A stretch of DNA of 18,748 bases from an uncultured Verrucomicrobiales bacterium (GTDB lineage Bacteria; Verrucomicrobiota; Verrucomicrobiia; Verrucomicrobiales; Akkermansiaceae). This document shows positions 7,688 to 15,392 of the stretch, piece after piece. Position numbers and translations under genes: made by a program. The DNA is taken from NCBI GenBank assembly GCA_937916135.1, contig CALFTQ010000003.1, forward strand, positions 1 to 18,748. Direction: 5' to 3'. Numbering within the stretch: the first letter of the stretch is position 1; the number at the start of each line of letters is the position of its first letter. The notes beneath the pieces are model-generated. The model did not search any database. It saw only the letters and a program-made list of their open reading frames with translations, and was not told where the DNA came from.

Positions 7688-7717
7688 TTGACGAGCGGGG
7701 GGTATTTGGTGTAGACT
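7688..7717 (+). promoter_or_regulatory. Sigma70-type promoter of the secretion ATPase cluster
   Basis: TTGACG (7688-7693) and TAGACT (7712-7717) are separated by 18 nt. The predicted transcription start, about 7724, coincides with the first base of a 6-bp hairpin. Confidence 0.52.
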
Positions 7718-7723
7718 GCAAGA

Positions 7724-7741
7724 CGGGCGCAGACTCGCCCG
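7724..7741 (+). promoter_or_regulatory. 5'-terminal stem-loop in the leader of the first ATPase gene
   Basis: CGGGCG (7724-7729), a 6-nt loop CAGACT and CGCCCG (7736-7741) form a perfect GC-rich stem at the predicted 5' end of the transcript. Such ends can protect mRNA from decay. No T tract follows, so it is unlikely to be a terminator. Confidence 0.4.
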
Positions 7742-7776
7742 ATAACGCGTTTAACTCACTATACCTCCTTACTTCC

Positions 7777-9399
7777 GTGTACTCGAACGAAGACTTTCTC
7801 CTGCAGCTCCTGGTAGAATCCGGGGGCATCGATGAGGGAACCCTCGATTCTATCCGCATGCAGCTTTCGCCGCTGGATAACATCATTGAGCACCTCATCG
7901 AGAACAAATATCTGACTCCCGAATACATTGCCCAGGTGGCAGCCAACAACTCCGGCCTGGAATATGTGGACGTCACTTCCTTTGAAATCGACCCGAGCAT
8001 CATCGCCACCGTGAATGGTGAGCTGGCCCGCCGCGTGAAATTCCTGCCCCTGGGGGATGACGGTTTCTCCCTGCAGGTAGCCATCTGCGACCCGTTCGAC
8101 ATGCAGACCATGGACAGTCTGCCGCAGTTCCTGGGCCGGGATGTGAGTTTCTTCGTGACCTCTGAGCCGCTGCTGCAGAAGGCGCTGGACAAGTACTACC
8201 CGGAGAAGAAGCAGTTTGCCAAGGGAGACACGGAAGGCCCCATCATTGAACTGGTGGACAGCATGTTCAACGATGCGCATGAGATGCGCGCCTCCGATAT
8301 CCACATTGAGCCCATGGAAGACCGCGTGCGCCTGCGCTTCCGCGTGGACGGCCGCCTGGTAGAGGTAGCCAACCACCCGAAGAAGCTGCTCGGACCCATC
8401 GTGGCGCGTCTGAAGGTGATGAGCACCTCCATGAGCATTGCCGAAAAGCGCGTGCCGCAGGACGGCCGTATCGAAATGGACCTGCGCGATGGCGCCCATA
8501 TCGACCTCCGTGTGAGCACCGTGCCCACCAACCACGGCGAATCCGTGGTGATGCGTATTCTGGATAAATCAGCCCTGGCTCTGGGTCTGCCGCAGCTGGG
8601 CTTCCTTTCTGACGACGAGGCGACCTTCGACCGCCTGGTCACCCTGCCCGACGGCGTGATTCTGGTGACCGGCCCCACCGGTTCCGGTAAGACGACCACG
8701 CTATACGCCTGCCTGAACCACCTGAACCGCCCGGACAAGAAGATTATCACCGCAGAAGACCCGGTGGAATATGAAATGAGCGGTATCAACCAGGTGATGA
8801 TCCGCACAGAAATCGGCATGACATTCGCCGCTGCCCTGCGCGCCATGCTCCGCCAGGCTCCGAACATCATCATGATTGGTGAAATTCGAGACGGGGAGAC
8901 CGCCAGCATCGCCATCCAGGCGGCCATGACGGGTCACCTCGTCCTCTCCACCCTGCACACGAATGATGCGCCCTCCTCCGTGGCACGTCTGGCCGATATG
9001 GGCGTGGACCGCTTCCTCATCGCCTCTGCCGTGCGCGCGGTGATGGCCCAGCGCCTGTGCCGCAGCCTGTGCTCCTGCAAGATAGACGGCCAGCTTACCC
9101 CGAAGCAGGCCAGCACCCTGGGCGTGGATATCAACCGCCCGGTGAAGGTACCCCGCCCCGGTGGTTGCGAGCGCTGCCGCGGAAAGGGAATGAAGGGCCG
9201 ACTCGGCATCTTCGAAATCTTTGAAGTGACGGATGACGTGCGCGGGCTCATCAACTCCGACCTCACCTCCGCCCAGCTGCGCAAGCGCGCCCGCGAGCTC
9301 GGCATGCGCACCCTGCGCGAGGACGGCATCCGCAAGGTGATGGCCGGTCTCACCTCTGCCGAAGAAATCATCCGCGTCACCACCGGCGATGCCAGCTAA
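7777..9399 (+). CDS. gspE: GspE/PilB-family secretion ATPase, first copy (variant zinc knuckle)
   Basis: A 540-residue cytoplasmic hexameric ATPase that powers assembly of a type II secretion pseudopilus or type IV pilus. Residues 1 to about 150 form the T2SSE/MshEN-type N-terminal domain. Next come the Asp box ASDIHIEP (172-179), Walker A GPTGSGKT (299-306), Walker B IIMIGEIRD with E369, and the His box GHLVLSTLHTND (386 on). The zinc-knuckle region differs from the usual CxxC...CxxC: it reads C428-x3-C432-x-C434, then C464-x2-C467. The start is a GTG at 7777; no better start is visible upstream and the N-terminus fits the family. It leads a plus-strand cluster, with a second ATPase 34 nt downstream. 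GspE and PilB cannot be told apart from sequence alone; the GspG-like pseudopilin downstream favours GspE. Confidence 0.93.
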   Translation: MYSNEDFLLQLLVESGGIDEGTLDSIRMQLSPLDNIIEHLIENKYLTPEYIAQVAANNSGLEYVDVTSFEIDPSIIATVNGELARRVKFLPLGDDGFSLQVAICDPFDMQTMDSLPQFLGRDVSFFVTSEPLLQKALDKYYPEKKQFAKGDTEGPIIELVDSMFNDAHEMRASDIHIEPMEDRVRLRFRVDGRLVEVANHPKKLLGPIVARLKVMSTSMSIAEKRVPQDGRIEMDLRDGAHIDLRVSTVPTNHGESVVMRILDKSALALGLPQLGFLSDDEATFDRLVTLPDGVILVTGPTGSGKTTTLYACLNHLNRPDKKIITAEDPVEYEMSGINQVMIRTEIGMTFAAALRAMLRQAPNIIMIGEIRDGETASIAIQAAMTGHLVLSTLHTNDAPSSVARLADMGVDRFLIASAVRAVMAQRLCRSLCSCKIDGQLTPKQASTLGVDINRPVKVPRPGGCERCRGKGMKGRLGIFEIFEVTDDVRGLINSDLTSAQLRKRARELGMRTLREDGIRKVMAGLTSAEEIIRVTTGDAS

Positions 9400-9433
9400 T
9401 TCTCCCACACCACACTAATTTACTACTAGAGAT

Positions 9434-11101
9434 ATGAACAACGAGGTTGCAATTGATGTTTTCATCAACAACGGCATGCTGGAGCGTTCCGTTGCCAAGG
9501 ACATTGTGGACGAAATGTCCAACAGTGGTAAGGAGCTGTGGGAAACGCTGATTGATTTCGGTATCATCAGCGCCCCGGAGGACTACTGGAATGTCATCGC
9601 CATGGAGGTGGGTGCCCAGTATATCTCCCTTGCAGATTTCACCCCGCCTGAGGAGGTGCTGAACATGCTTCCCGGTGCCCAGGCGCGCCTGCATGGCGCC
9701 CTGCCCATCGAATACCGAGAGGGCGAAGGCCTGTACGTGTGCCTGGAGGACCCGCTGAACCCGCAGACGGTGGATGACCTGCGCATTGCCACCGGCCAGG
9801 ATATCTACCTGTATGTAGCGGCCGATTATGAAGTGCGCGCCCGCATCACGGAATGCTACGGCGGCGCAGAGGCTGCCATGGGCGACCTGCTCGCCGAGCT
9901 GGACAACATGAGCGTGGGCAGCAACGATGGCGCCGAGGAAGCAAACGCCGCCCCGGTGATTAAATTCGTGAACCTGGTGATTATGCAGGCCATCAAGGAG
10001 AAGGCCTCCGATATTCACCTGGAGCCCTTTGAAACCGAGTTCAAGATTCGCTACCGCGTGGACGGTGCCCTGTATGAAATGGCCCCGCCGCCCGTGCACC
10101 TGGCCAACTCCGTGATTTCCCGCGTGAAGGTGATGGCCGGCATGAACATTGCCGAGCGCCGCGTGCCGCAGGACGGCCGCATCGTGATGAAGGTGGGTGA
10201 TGCCGGCGTGGATATGCGTGTGAACTCCCTGCCCACCCAGTACGGTGAGTCGGTGGTAATGCGTGTGCTCGACCGCAACAGCGTGAGCCTCAACCTGGAC
10301 AACCTGAACCTCTCCCCCCACCTGCATGAGTACATCATCGACACGGTGAACAAGCCCAACGGCATCTTCGTGGTGACCGGCCCCACCGGTTCCGGTAAGA
10401 CCACCACCCTCTATGCCGCCCTGCGCGAGGTGAACACCGAGGACTCCAAGCTGCTCACCGCCGAAGACCCCGTGGAATACGACATCGACGGCATCGTGCA
10501 GGTGCCCATCAACGAAGCCATCGGCGTGACCTTCCCGCGTGTGCTGCGTGCCTTCCTGCGTCAGGACCCGGACCGCATCCTGGTGGGCGAAATTCGTGAC
10601 AAGGACACGGCACAGATTGCCATCCAGGCCGCTCTGACCGGTCACTTGGTGCTCTCCACCCTGCACACGAACGACGCTGCCGGCGCCGTGACCCGTTTCG
10701 TGGATATGGGCGTGCAGCCCTTCCTGCTGGCCGCCACCCTGCTTGGTGTGCTGGGCCAGCGACTGGTGCGCACCATCTGCCCGTACTGCAAGACGCCCTA
10801 CACCCCCTCCACCGCGCTGCTCACGCAGCTGGGCATCAACCCGCAGCTCATCGGCAGCCAGCAGTTCTACACCGGCGCGCGCTGCGACAAGTGCTCCAAC
10901 ACCGGGTACAAAGGCCGTAAGGGTATTCATGAGCTGCTGAACGTGACGGATCCCATCAAGGAGCTCATCACGCAGAACGTGCCCTCCATCGTGCTGAAGC
11001 AGAAAGCTGTGGAGCTGGGTATGACCACCCTGCGCGAAGACGGTATCCAGAACATTTTCGAAGGCAATACCACCATCGAAGAAGTGCTGAAATACACCTA
11101 A
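9434..11101 (+). CDS. gspE: GspE/PilB-family secretion ATPase, second copy
   Basis: A 555-residue paralogue of the preceding gene with the same domain order. It has an N-terminal MshEN-like region (about 1-160), ASDIHLEPFE, Walker A GPTGSGKT (316-323), Walker B ILVGEIRD with E386, and a GHLVLSTLHTND His box. Its zinc knuckle is canonical: C449-PY-C452 and C484-DK-C487. The DNA around both Walker A motifs is nearly identical, but the N-terminal halves diverge strongly, so the duplication is probably old. It lies 34 nt after the first ATPase without a clear Shine-Dalgarno, so the two are probably co-transcribed. Two ATPases in a row may serve two pilus-like machines, or form mixed hexamers. Confidence 0.93.
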   Translation: MNNEVAIDVFINNGMLERSVAKDIVDEMSNSGKELWETLIDFGIISAPEDYWNVIAMEVGAQYISLADFTPPEEVLNMLPGAQARLHGALPIEYREGEGLYVCLEDPLNPQTVDDLRIATGQDIYLYVAADYEVRARITECYGGAEAAMGDLLAELDNMSVGSNDGAEEANAAPVIKFVNLVIMQAIKEKASDIHLEPFETEFKIRYRVDGALYEMAPPPVHLANSVISRVKVMAGMNIAERRVPQDGRIVMKVGDAGVDMRVNSLPTQYGESVVMRVLDRNSVSLNLDNLNLSPHLHEYIIDTVNKPNGIFVVTGPTGSGKTTTLYAALREVNTEDSKLLTAEDPVEYDIDGIVQVPINEAIGVTFPRVLRAFLRQDPDRILVGEIRDKDTAQIAIQAALTGHLVLSTLHTNDAAGAVTRFVDMGVQPFLLAATLLGVLGQRLVRTICPYCKTPYTPSTALLTQLGINPQLIGSQQFYTGARCDKCSNTGYKGRKGIHELLNVTDPIKELITQNVPSIVLKQKAVELGMTTLREDGIQNIFEGNTTIEEVLKYT

Positions 11102-11105
11102 TAGC

Positions 11106-11134
11106 TTGACGCCGCACCCAGTATCTGCTATTTT
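11106..11134 (+). promoter_or_regulatory. Internal promoter ahead of gspF-gspG
   Basis: TTGACG (11106-11111), a 17-nt spacer and TATTTT (11129-11134) lie in the 73-nt gap after the second ATPase. Transcription would start near 11141, about 34 nt before the ATG at 11175. The platform, pseudopilin and perhaps the glycosidase could thus be made independently of the ATPases. Confidence 0.62.
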
Positions 11135-11174
11135 TACATCATAACGTCATTTTCTCACAAACTTACTCAATACT

Positions 11175-12464
11175 ATGCCTAATTTCAAATATGTAGCGCT
11201 TGACCAGAACGGCGCAGAAAAAACAGGCTTTGTAACGGCGGATAACAAGATTGCCGCCATGGAAATGGTGCGCGCCCAGGGGCTGCTCGTACGCGAGTGC
11301 GAGGAAGCCAAGGGCGGCGCCAGTGCTTCTGCCACCAAGAAAGAGAAAGGCAAGAAGGAAAAAGGCAAGAAGAAGAAGGAGGCAGGAGCAAAGGGCAAGG
11401 CCGGTGGTGCCGTGAAGCAGAAGGAGCTCATGGTGTTCACCCGCCAGCTCGCCACGCTGATTGATGCCGGCCTGCCGCTGCTGCAGAGTCTGAACGTGCT
11501 CAGCAAGCAGGAACCCAACCCCAACCTGCGCGCCACCATCGTGGCCCTGGGTGAATCTGTGCAGGGCGGTTCCACCTTCTCCGAAGCGCTCTCCACCTAC
11601 CCGAAGATGTTCAACAAGCTCTTCGTGAACATGGTGAAGGCCGGTGAAATCGGCGGTGTGCTCGAAGTCGTGCTGAAGCGACTGGCCGAATACCAGGAAA
11701 AGGCCAACCGCCTGCGTTCCAAGATTACCTCCGCCATGGTATACCCGACCATCATTCTGGTCATCGCCGTGGGTATCCTTACCTTCCTCATGCTGGTTAT
11801 CGTGCCCAAGTTCAAGGAAATGTTCGAAGGCCAGAACATGGAGCTGCCGGGGCTCTCCCAGTTCGTGTTCAACTTCTCGGATAACTGCATGGCCGATACC
11901 GTTATTCCCTTTGTGCCGAACGCCGTGCTCTTCCTCGGCCTCGTGGCCGCTGCCATCGTGGGCATCTCTATCTGGAAGCGCACTCCGAAGGGCGGCCGCG
12001 CCGTGGACGCCATGGTGCTGAAGCTGCCCAAGATCGGCGACCTGACCCGAGTGAGCGCCGTGGCCCGCTTCTCCCGCACATTCGGTACTCTGGTATCCTC
12101 CGGTGTGCCGATTCTGCAGGCCCTGCTCATCACCCGCGACACTGCCGGCAATGTGGTGGTGTCTGACGCCGTAACCAAAATTCATGACGCCGTGCGCGAG
12201 GGTGAATCCATCGTGACCCCGATGAGCACCAGCAACGTGTTCCCGCCCATGATGATTTCCATGGTGGACGTGGGTGAAGAAACCGGCCAGCTGCCGGACA
12301 TGCTCATGAAGGTAGCCGAAGTGTACGATGAAGAGGTGGACAACACCGTGACCGCCCTCACTGCCATGCTCGAACCGCTCATGATTGTGTTCCTGGCCGT
12401 GGTGGTGGGTAGCATCGTGCTCGCCATGTTCATGCCGATGATGGAAATCATCAAGAACGTGTAA
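11175..12464 (+). CDS. gspF: GspF/PilC inner-membrane platform protein with lysine-rich linker
   Basis: A 429-residue polytopic inner-membrane protein that couples the cytoplasmic ATPase to pseudopilus or pilus assembly. It starts with the family signature MPNFKYVALDQNGAEKTG and has two T2SSF repeats (about 85-208 and 297-420). The first repeat holds FTRQLATLIDAGLPLLQSL and the second FSRTFGTLVSSGVPILQALL, each with a later VGEETGQLP/VKAGEIGGVL element. Three hydrophobic segments are visible at about 191-210, 247-267 and 401-421. Between the N-terminal strand region and the first repeat there is a lysine-rich linker (46-83) with about 15 lysines, containing runs such as KKEKGKKEKGKKKK. It has its own predicted promoter and no Shine-Dalgarno. 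The GspG-like gene begins 27 nt downstream. Confidence 0.94.
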   Translation: MPNFKYVALDQNGAEKTGFVTADNKIAAMEMVRAQGLLVRECEEAKGGASASATKKEKGKKEKGKKKKEAGAKGKAGGAVKQKELMVFTRQLATLIDAGLPLLQSLNVLSKQEPNPNLRATIVALGESVQGGSTFSEALSTYPKMFNKLFVNMVKAGEIGGVLEVVLKRLAEYQEKANRLRSKITSAMVYPTIILVIAVGILTFLMLVIVPKFKEMFEGQNMELPGLSQFVFNFSDNCMADTVIPFVPNAVLFLGLVAAAIVGISIWKRTPKGGRAVDAMVLKLPKIGDLTRVSAVARFSRTFGTLVSSGVPILQALLITRDTAGNVVVSDAVTKIHDAVREGESIVTPMSTSNVFPPMMISMVDVGEETGQLPDMLMKVAEVYDEEVDNTVTALTAMLEPLMIVFLAVVVGSIVLAMFMPMMEIIKNV

Positions 12465-12491
12465 TATGCAACACCTCTGATCTGCCCGCTC

Positions 12492-13112
12492 ATGAAACTG
12501 AACAGACAGAATAAGAAGGGGTTCACCCTCGTGGAAATCCTGGTGGGTGTGGGTATCCTCGCCATGCTTGCCGCCGGCATGTGGGTGGCCGTAGGCAGCA
12601 CCCAGACCAAGAAGCTCAAGAACAAGGCCGAAACGGAGATTACCCTCCTGGAAGCCGCCATGAACGAATACCGCACCGACAACGGCGGCGTGCTTCCCTT
12701 CGGCCGTGGCGATGAGGAGAGCTCCAACATCATGTACCAGGCCCTCTCCTGCGACTACGATGGCGATGGCGAGCCGGACGATGAGAACGGCGTGACCCGC
12801 ATGCCCTACTGCCCAACCTTCACGGTCATCAAGAACACGAAGGCCGCAGAACAGGGCGAGGGCATCCCCGTGCTCCGCGCCAGCATCCGCACCAAGGAGA
12901 AAGGCAAGCGCAAGCTGCTCGTCATCGTGGACCCCTGGGGTAAGCCCTATCGCTACCGTCTCGGCTGCGAGGCTGAGGACGACAAGGGCAAGACTGGCCA
13001 GGGCATCAATGCCGACTTCGACATTTTCTCCCAGGGCCCCGATGGTCTGGGCGACAGCACCAACAAGGCCGGCGAGAACGAGGACAATATCTCCAACATC
13101 AAGCTTTGGTAA
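12492..13112 (+). CDS. gspG: GspG-like major pseudopilin with EF-hand-like insert
   Basis: A 206-residue type II secretion pseudopilin. The class III leader MKLNRQNKKG is followed by FTLVEILVGVGILAMLAAGM. The prepilin peptidase would cut after G10, leaving F11 at +1 and E15 at +5, then a hydrophobic helix. The C-terminal half has the GspG pattern VDPWGKPYRYRLG (146-158) and FDIFSQGPDGLGD (176-188), where family members bind calcium. The protein is longer than the roughly 140-150 residues usual for GspG. The extra middle part contains an acidic loop DYDGDGEPDDEN (88-99) resembling an EF-hand or dockerin calcium loop. Cysteines at 87, 107 and 159 are present. It is encoded 27 nt after gspF and 13 nt before the glycosidase. 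Minor pseudopilins and the secretin are not in the window. Confidence 0.88.
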   Translation: MKLNRQNKKGFTLVEILVGVGILAMLAAGMWVAVGSTQTKKLKNKAETEITLLEAAMNEYRTDNGGVLPFGRGDEESSNIMYQALSCDYDGDGEPDDENGVTRMPYCPTFTVIKNTKAAEQGEGIPVLRASIRTKEKGKRKLLVIVDPWGKPYRYRLGCEAEDDKGKTGQGINADFDIFSQGPDGLGDSTNKAGENEDNISNIKLW

Positions 13113-13125
13113 AATTTAAACATAT

Positions 13126-15333
13126 ATGATACACCGTATACCTACGGCGTTGATAGCAGCAACCAGTGCCATTCCGGCACTGGTTGCCGCGTATACGCCG
13201 ACGCACGCGAAAGAAGCACTGGACCAACCGGCGCTGGAGCTGGTTGAGCGGGTCACCCCGGATTTTGCCGGCAAGGTTGCTTTCAGGATAGACAAGCAGA
13301 GCCCGCAACCAGTTATTTCGACCGAAGGGGGTAAAGTGCTCATCACCGCAGGAAATGTGCGCGAGTGCGTGCGGGCATACGGCTATTACCTGAGGAAAAT
13401 GGCGCGGGTGCATTTCTCCTGGAACGGGGACAACACCAGCGCCGCCCGCCTTGTTCTGCCGGAGACTCCCGTCACGGTTCCCAAGGCACTGCCCATCAAC
13501 TACGCATACAACTACTGCACCCTCAGCTACACCGCAGCCCACTGGAATCACGACAAGTGGGAGCAGGAGGTGGACCGCCTTGCCCTCTCCGGCTATACCC
13601 ATGTGCTCGTCACTGCGGGGCTGGAAACGGTGTGGCGGAACTTCCTGCGCGAAATCGGCTACCCGGATGGCAAGATTGCCGGTTTTATCCCGAACCCGGC
13701 CTATGCAGCCTGGTGGAACATGGGGAATCTGGAAGGCGAAGGCGGCCCGGTGAGCCCGGTCATCATCAGGAACGAGGCGAAGCTCGGGCGTTTCCTGGTG
13801 AAGCGCATGCGCGAGCTGGGACTGGAACCGGTGCTGCAGGGCTATGTGGGCTTCCTGCCGCATGATATGCCGGCGGAAAAAATCAGGGGCACCATCATCC
13901 CGCAAGGCCAGTGGTGCGGCTACAACCGCCCCGCCGTGCTGCAGCCCACCGCAGCGGATTTCCCGCGCCTGGCAGCCTTGTGGTATAAGCACATCGCCAA
14001 GGTTTACGGCTACAAGGGGCTCTACTTCGGCGGCGACCTCTTCCACGAAGGCGGGCGCACGGGCAACACCGACCTGGGAGCAGCCGCCGGCGCCGTGCAG
14101 AAAGCCATGCAGAAAGCCGCCCCCAATGCCGTGTGGCTGATTCAGGCCTGGGGGCACAACCCGCACAGGAACCTGCTTGCCGGCACCGACCCGAAGCACA
14201 CCCTGATTCTCGCGCTGGACAAGAACATGAGCCGCGACCACAACATCGACCGCAATTACCAGGGGCGCCCGCACATCTGGTGCGAGCTGCTCAACTTCGG
14301 CGGCAATCACGGGTTGTATGGCGGAGTCGGCCTGCTGGAGCGCATCGGTGGCTATCCCGGTGGCGCCACCGGAATCGGGCTCCTTTCTGAAGGTCTGGAG
14401 ACCAACCCGCTCTACTATGCCCTGCTCACGGAACGCATCAACAACCGCAACATGATTGACCGCGATGATTTCCTGAAGGAATATGTACAGAATCGCTACG
14501 GCGTGAAATCCGGGGAGATGCTCAAAGCGCTCAAACTTCTCTGCGACAGTGTATACGCCCCCGACAAGCTGCAGGAAGGCTGCACTGAGAACATTCTCTG
14601 CGCCCGCCCCAGCCTCACGGCCAACAAAACCACCACCTGGGCCAAACCGTACGAATACTATGACTTTGCCGATGTGGAAGAAGCAGCAAAGCTCATGCTC
14701 AAAGCCGGTATAAAACACAAACTGGGCGATTTGGAAACCTACCGGTACGACATGGCCGACCTGTGCCGCCAGGTGCTCTCCGACCGCGCCCGCAGGCAGC
14801 TGCCGCGGGTCCGGGAAGCCTTCGAAACCAGGAATGCAGTGGCCTTTGACAAGGAAGCCGAGGCATACCTGCAACTTATCCGCGAGACAGCTGCCGTGCT
14901 TGCCACCTCTGAGCATTTCCTGCTGGGCCGCTACCTGGAAGGGGCCGAAAGCAAAGGCGGCAAGAACGCCAAGGCACGCGAGCAGATGCGCCATGCCCTG
15001 CTCCAGCTCATCACCACCTGGACCCCCACCGGAGGCATTCTCAATGACTACGCACACCGCCAGCTCTCAGAGCTCATGAGCCAGTACTACCTCAAGCGCT
15101 GGGAGGCCTTCTTCGCCGCCAAACGCGCCGAACTCAAGGGGCAGAAGCAGGAGGGCGAAGGCGGCCGCTCTGCCTCCCAGACCACCGAGAACAATGGTGA
15201 AGCCGTGAGCACCAGCTTCGAGCTCAGCAAATCCGTTGATACCGTGGAACGGAACTTCCGCAAGGCGAAGCTCGAGCTTCTCCACCAACCCCAAGGCTGC
15301 GTTATCATGGAAGCAAGCCGCATCCTGAAATAA
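13126..15333 (+). CDS. Exported alpha-N-acetylglucosaminidase, family GH89
   Basis: The 735-residue protein matches glycoside hydrolase family 89 (human NAGLU type), retaining enzymes that remove terminal alpha-linked N-acetylglucosamine from heparan-type glycans or GlcNAc-alpha-1,4-Gal mucin caps. Recognisable blocks are YYLRKMARVHFSWNGDN, an NYCTLSYTAAHWNHDKWEQE-type block, the pair VWRNFLREIGYPDGKI and AAWWNMGNLEGEGGP, and IWCELLNFGGNHGLYGG. By alignment from memory with human NAGLU (E316, E446), the acid/base is E308 in DLFHEGG and the nucleophile E422 in LLSEGLETNP. The N-terminus is an export signal of moderate quality (ALIAATSAIPALVAA, cut near THA/K). A low-complexity stretch lies near residues 668-690. 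The gene starts 13 nt after the pseudopilin gene, so it may be co-transcribed, and it ends in a terminator hairpin. The exact substrate cannot be read from the sequence. Confidence 0.93.
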   Translation: MIHRIPTALIAATSAIPALVAAYTPTHAKEALDQPALELVERVTPDFAGKVAFRIDKQSPQPVISTEGGKVLITAGNVRECVRAYGYYLRKMARVHFSWNGDNTSAARLVLPETPVTVPKALPINYAYNYCTLSYTAAHWNHDKWEQEVDRLALSGYTHVLVTAGLETVWRNFLREIGYPDGKIAGFIPNPAYAAWWNMGNLEGEGGPVSPVIIRNEAKLGRFLVKRMRELGLEPVLQGYVGFLPHDMPAEKIRGTIIPQGQWCGYNRPAVLQPTAADFPRLAALWYKHIAKVYGYKGLYFGGDLFHEGGRTGNTDLGAAAGAVQKAMQKAAPNAVWLIQAWGHNPHRNLLAGTDPKHTLILALDKNMSRDHNIDRNYQGRPHIWCELLNFGGNHGLYGGVGLLERIGGYPGGATGIGLLSEGLETNPLYYALLTERINNRNMIDRDDFLKEYVQNRYGVKSGEMLKALKLLCDSVYAPDKLQEGCTENILCARPSLTANKTTTWAKPYEYYDFADVEEAAKLMLKAGIKHKLGDLETYRYDMADLCRQVLSDRARRQLPRVREAFETRNAVAFDKEAEAYLQLIRETAAVLATSEHFLLGRYLEGAESKGGKNAKAREQMRHALLQLITTWTPTGGILNDYAHRQLSELMSQYYLKRWEAFFAAKRAELKGQKQEGEGGRSASQTTENNGEAVSTSFELSKSVDTVERNFRKAKLELLHQPQGCVIMEASRILK

Positions 15334-15354
15334 CCCGCACCTCCCATTTACCCA

Positions 15355-15392
15355 CAAGGCACCGCACACCCCGTCAGGCGTGCGGTGCTTTG
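15355..15392 (+). terminator. Terminator hairpin after the GH89 gene
   Basis: GCACCGCAC (15359-15367) pairs perfectly with GTGCGGTGC (15380-15388), and flanking CAAG/TTTG extends the stem to 13 bp with one G-U pair. The loop is 12 nt. The T tract is short (TTTGATT). It begins 21 nt after the stop codon. Confidence 0.7.

Noticed and set aside
7763..7772. ACCTCCTTAC, identical to the 16S rRNA anti-Shine-Dalgarno tail
   Set aside because: On the minus strand this is a perfect Shine-Dalgarno, but no open frame starts beyond it (GTG AGT TAA). On the plus strand it would not bind the ribosome tail. Probably chance.
9377..10930. 517-residue minus-strand open frame opposite the second ATPase
   Set aside because: His/Val/Gly-rich shadow frame; the plus strand shows all GspE/PilB motifs in order.
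13099..15057. 652-residue minus-strand open frame opposite the glycosidase
   Set aside because: It overlaps the end of gspG and most of a gene with clear GH89 motifs; its translation resembles no family I know.
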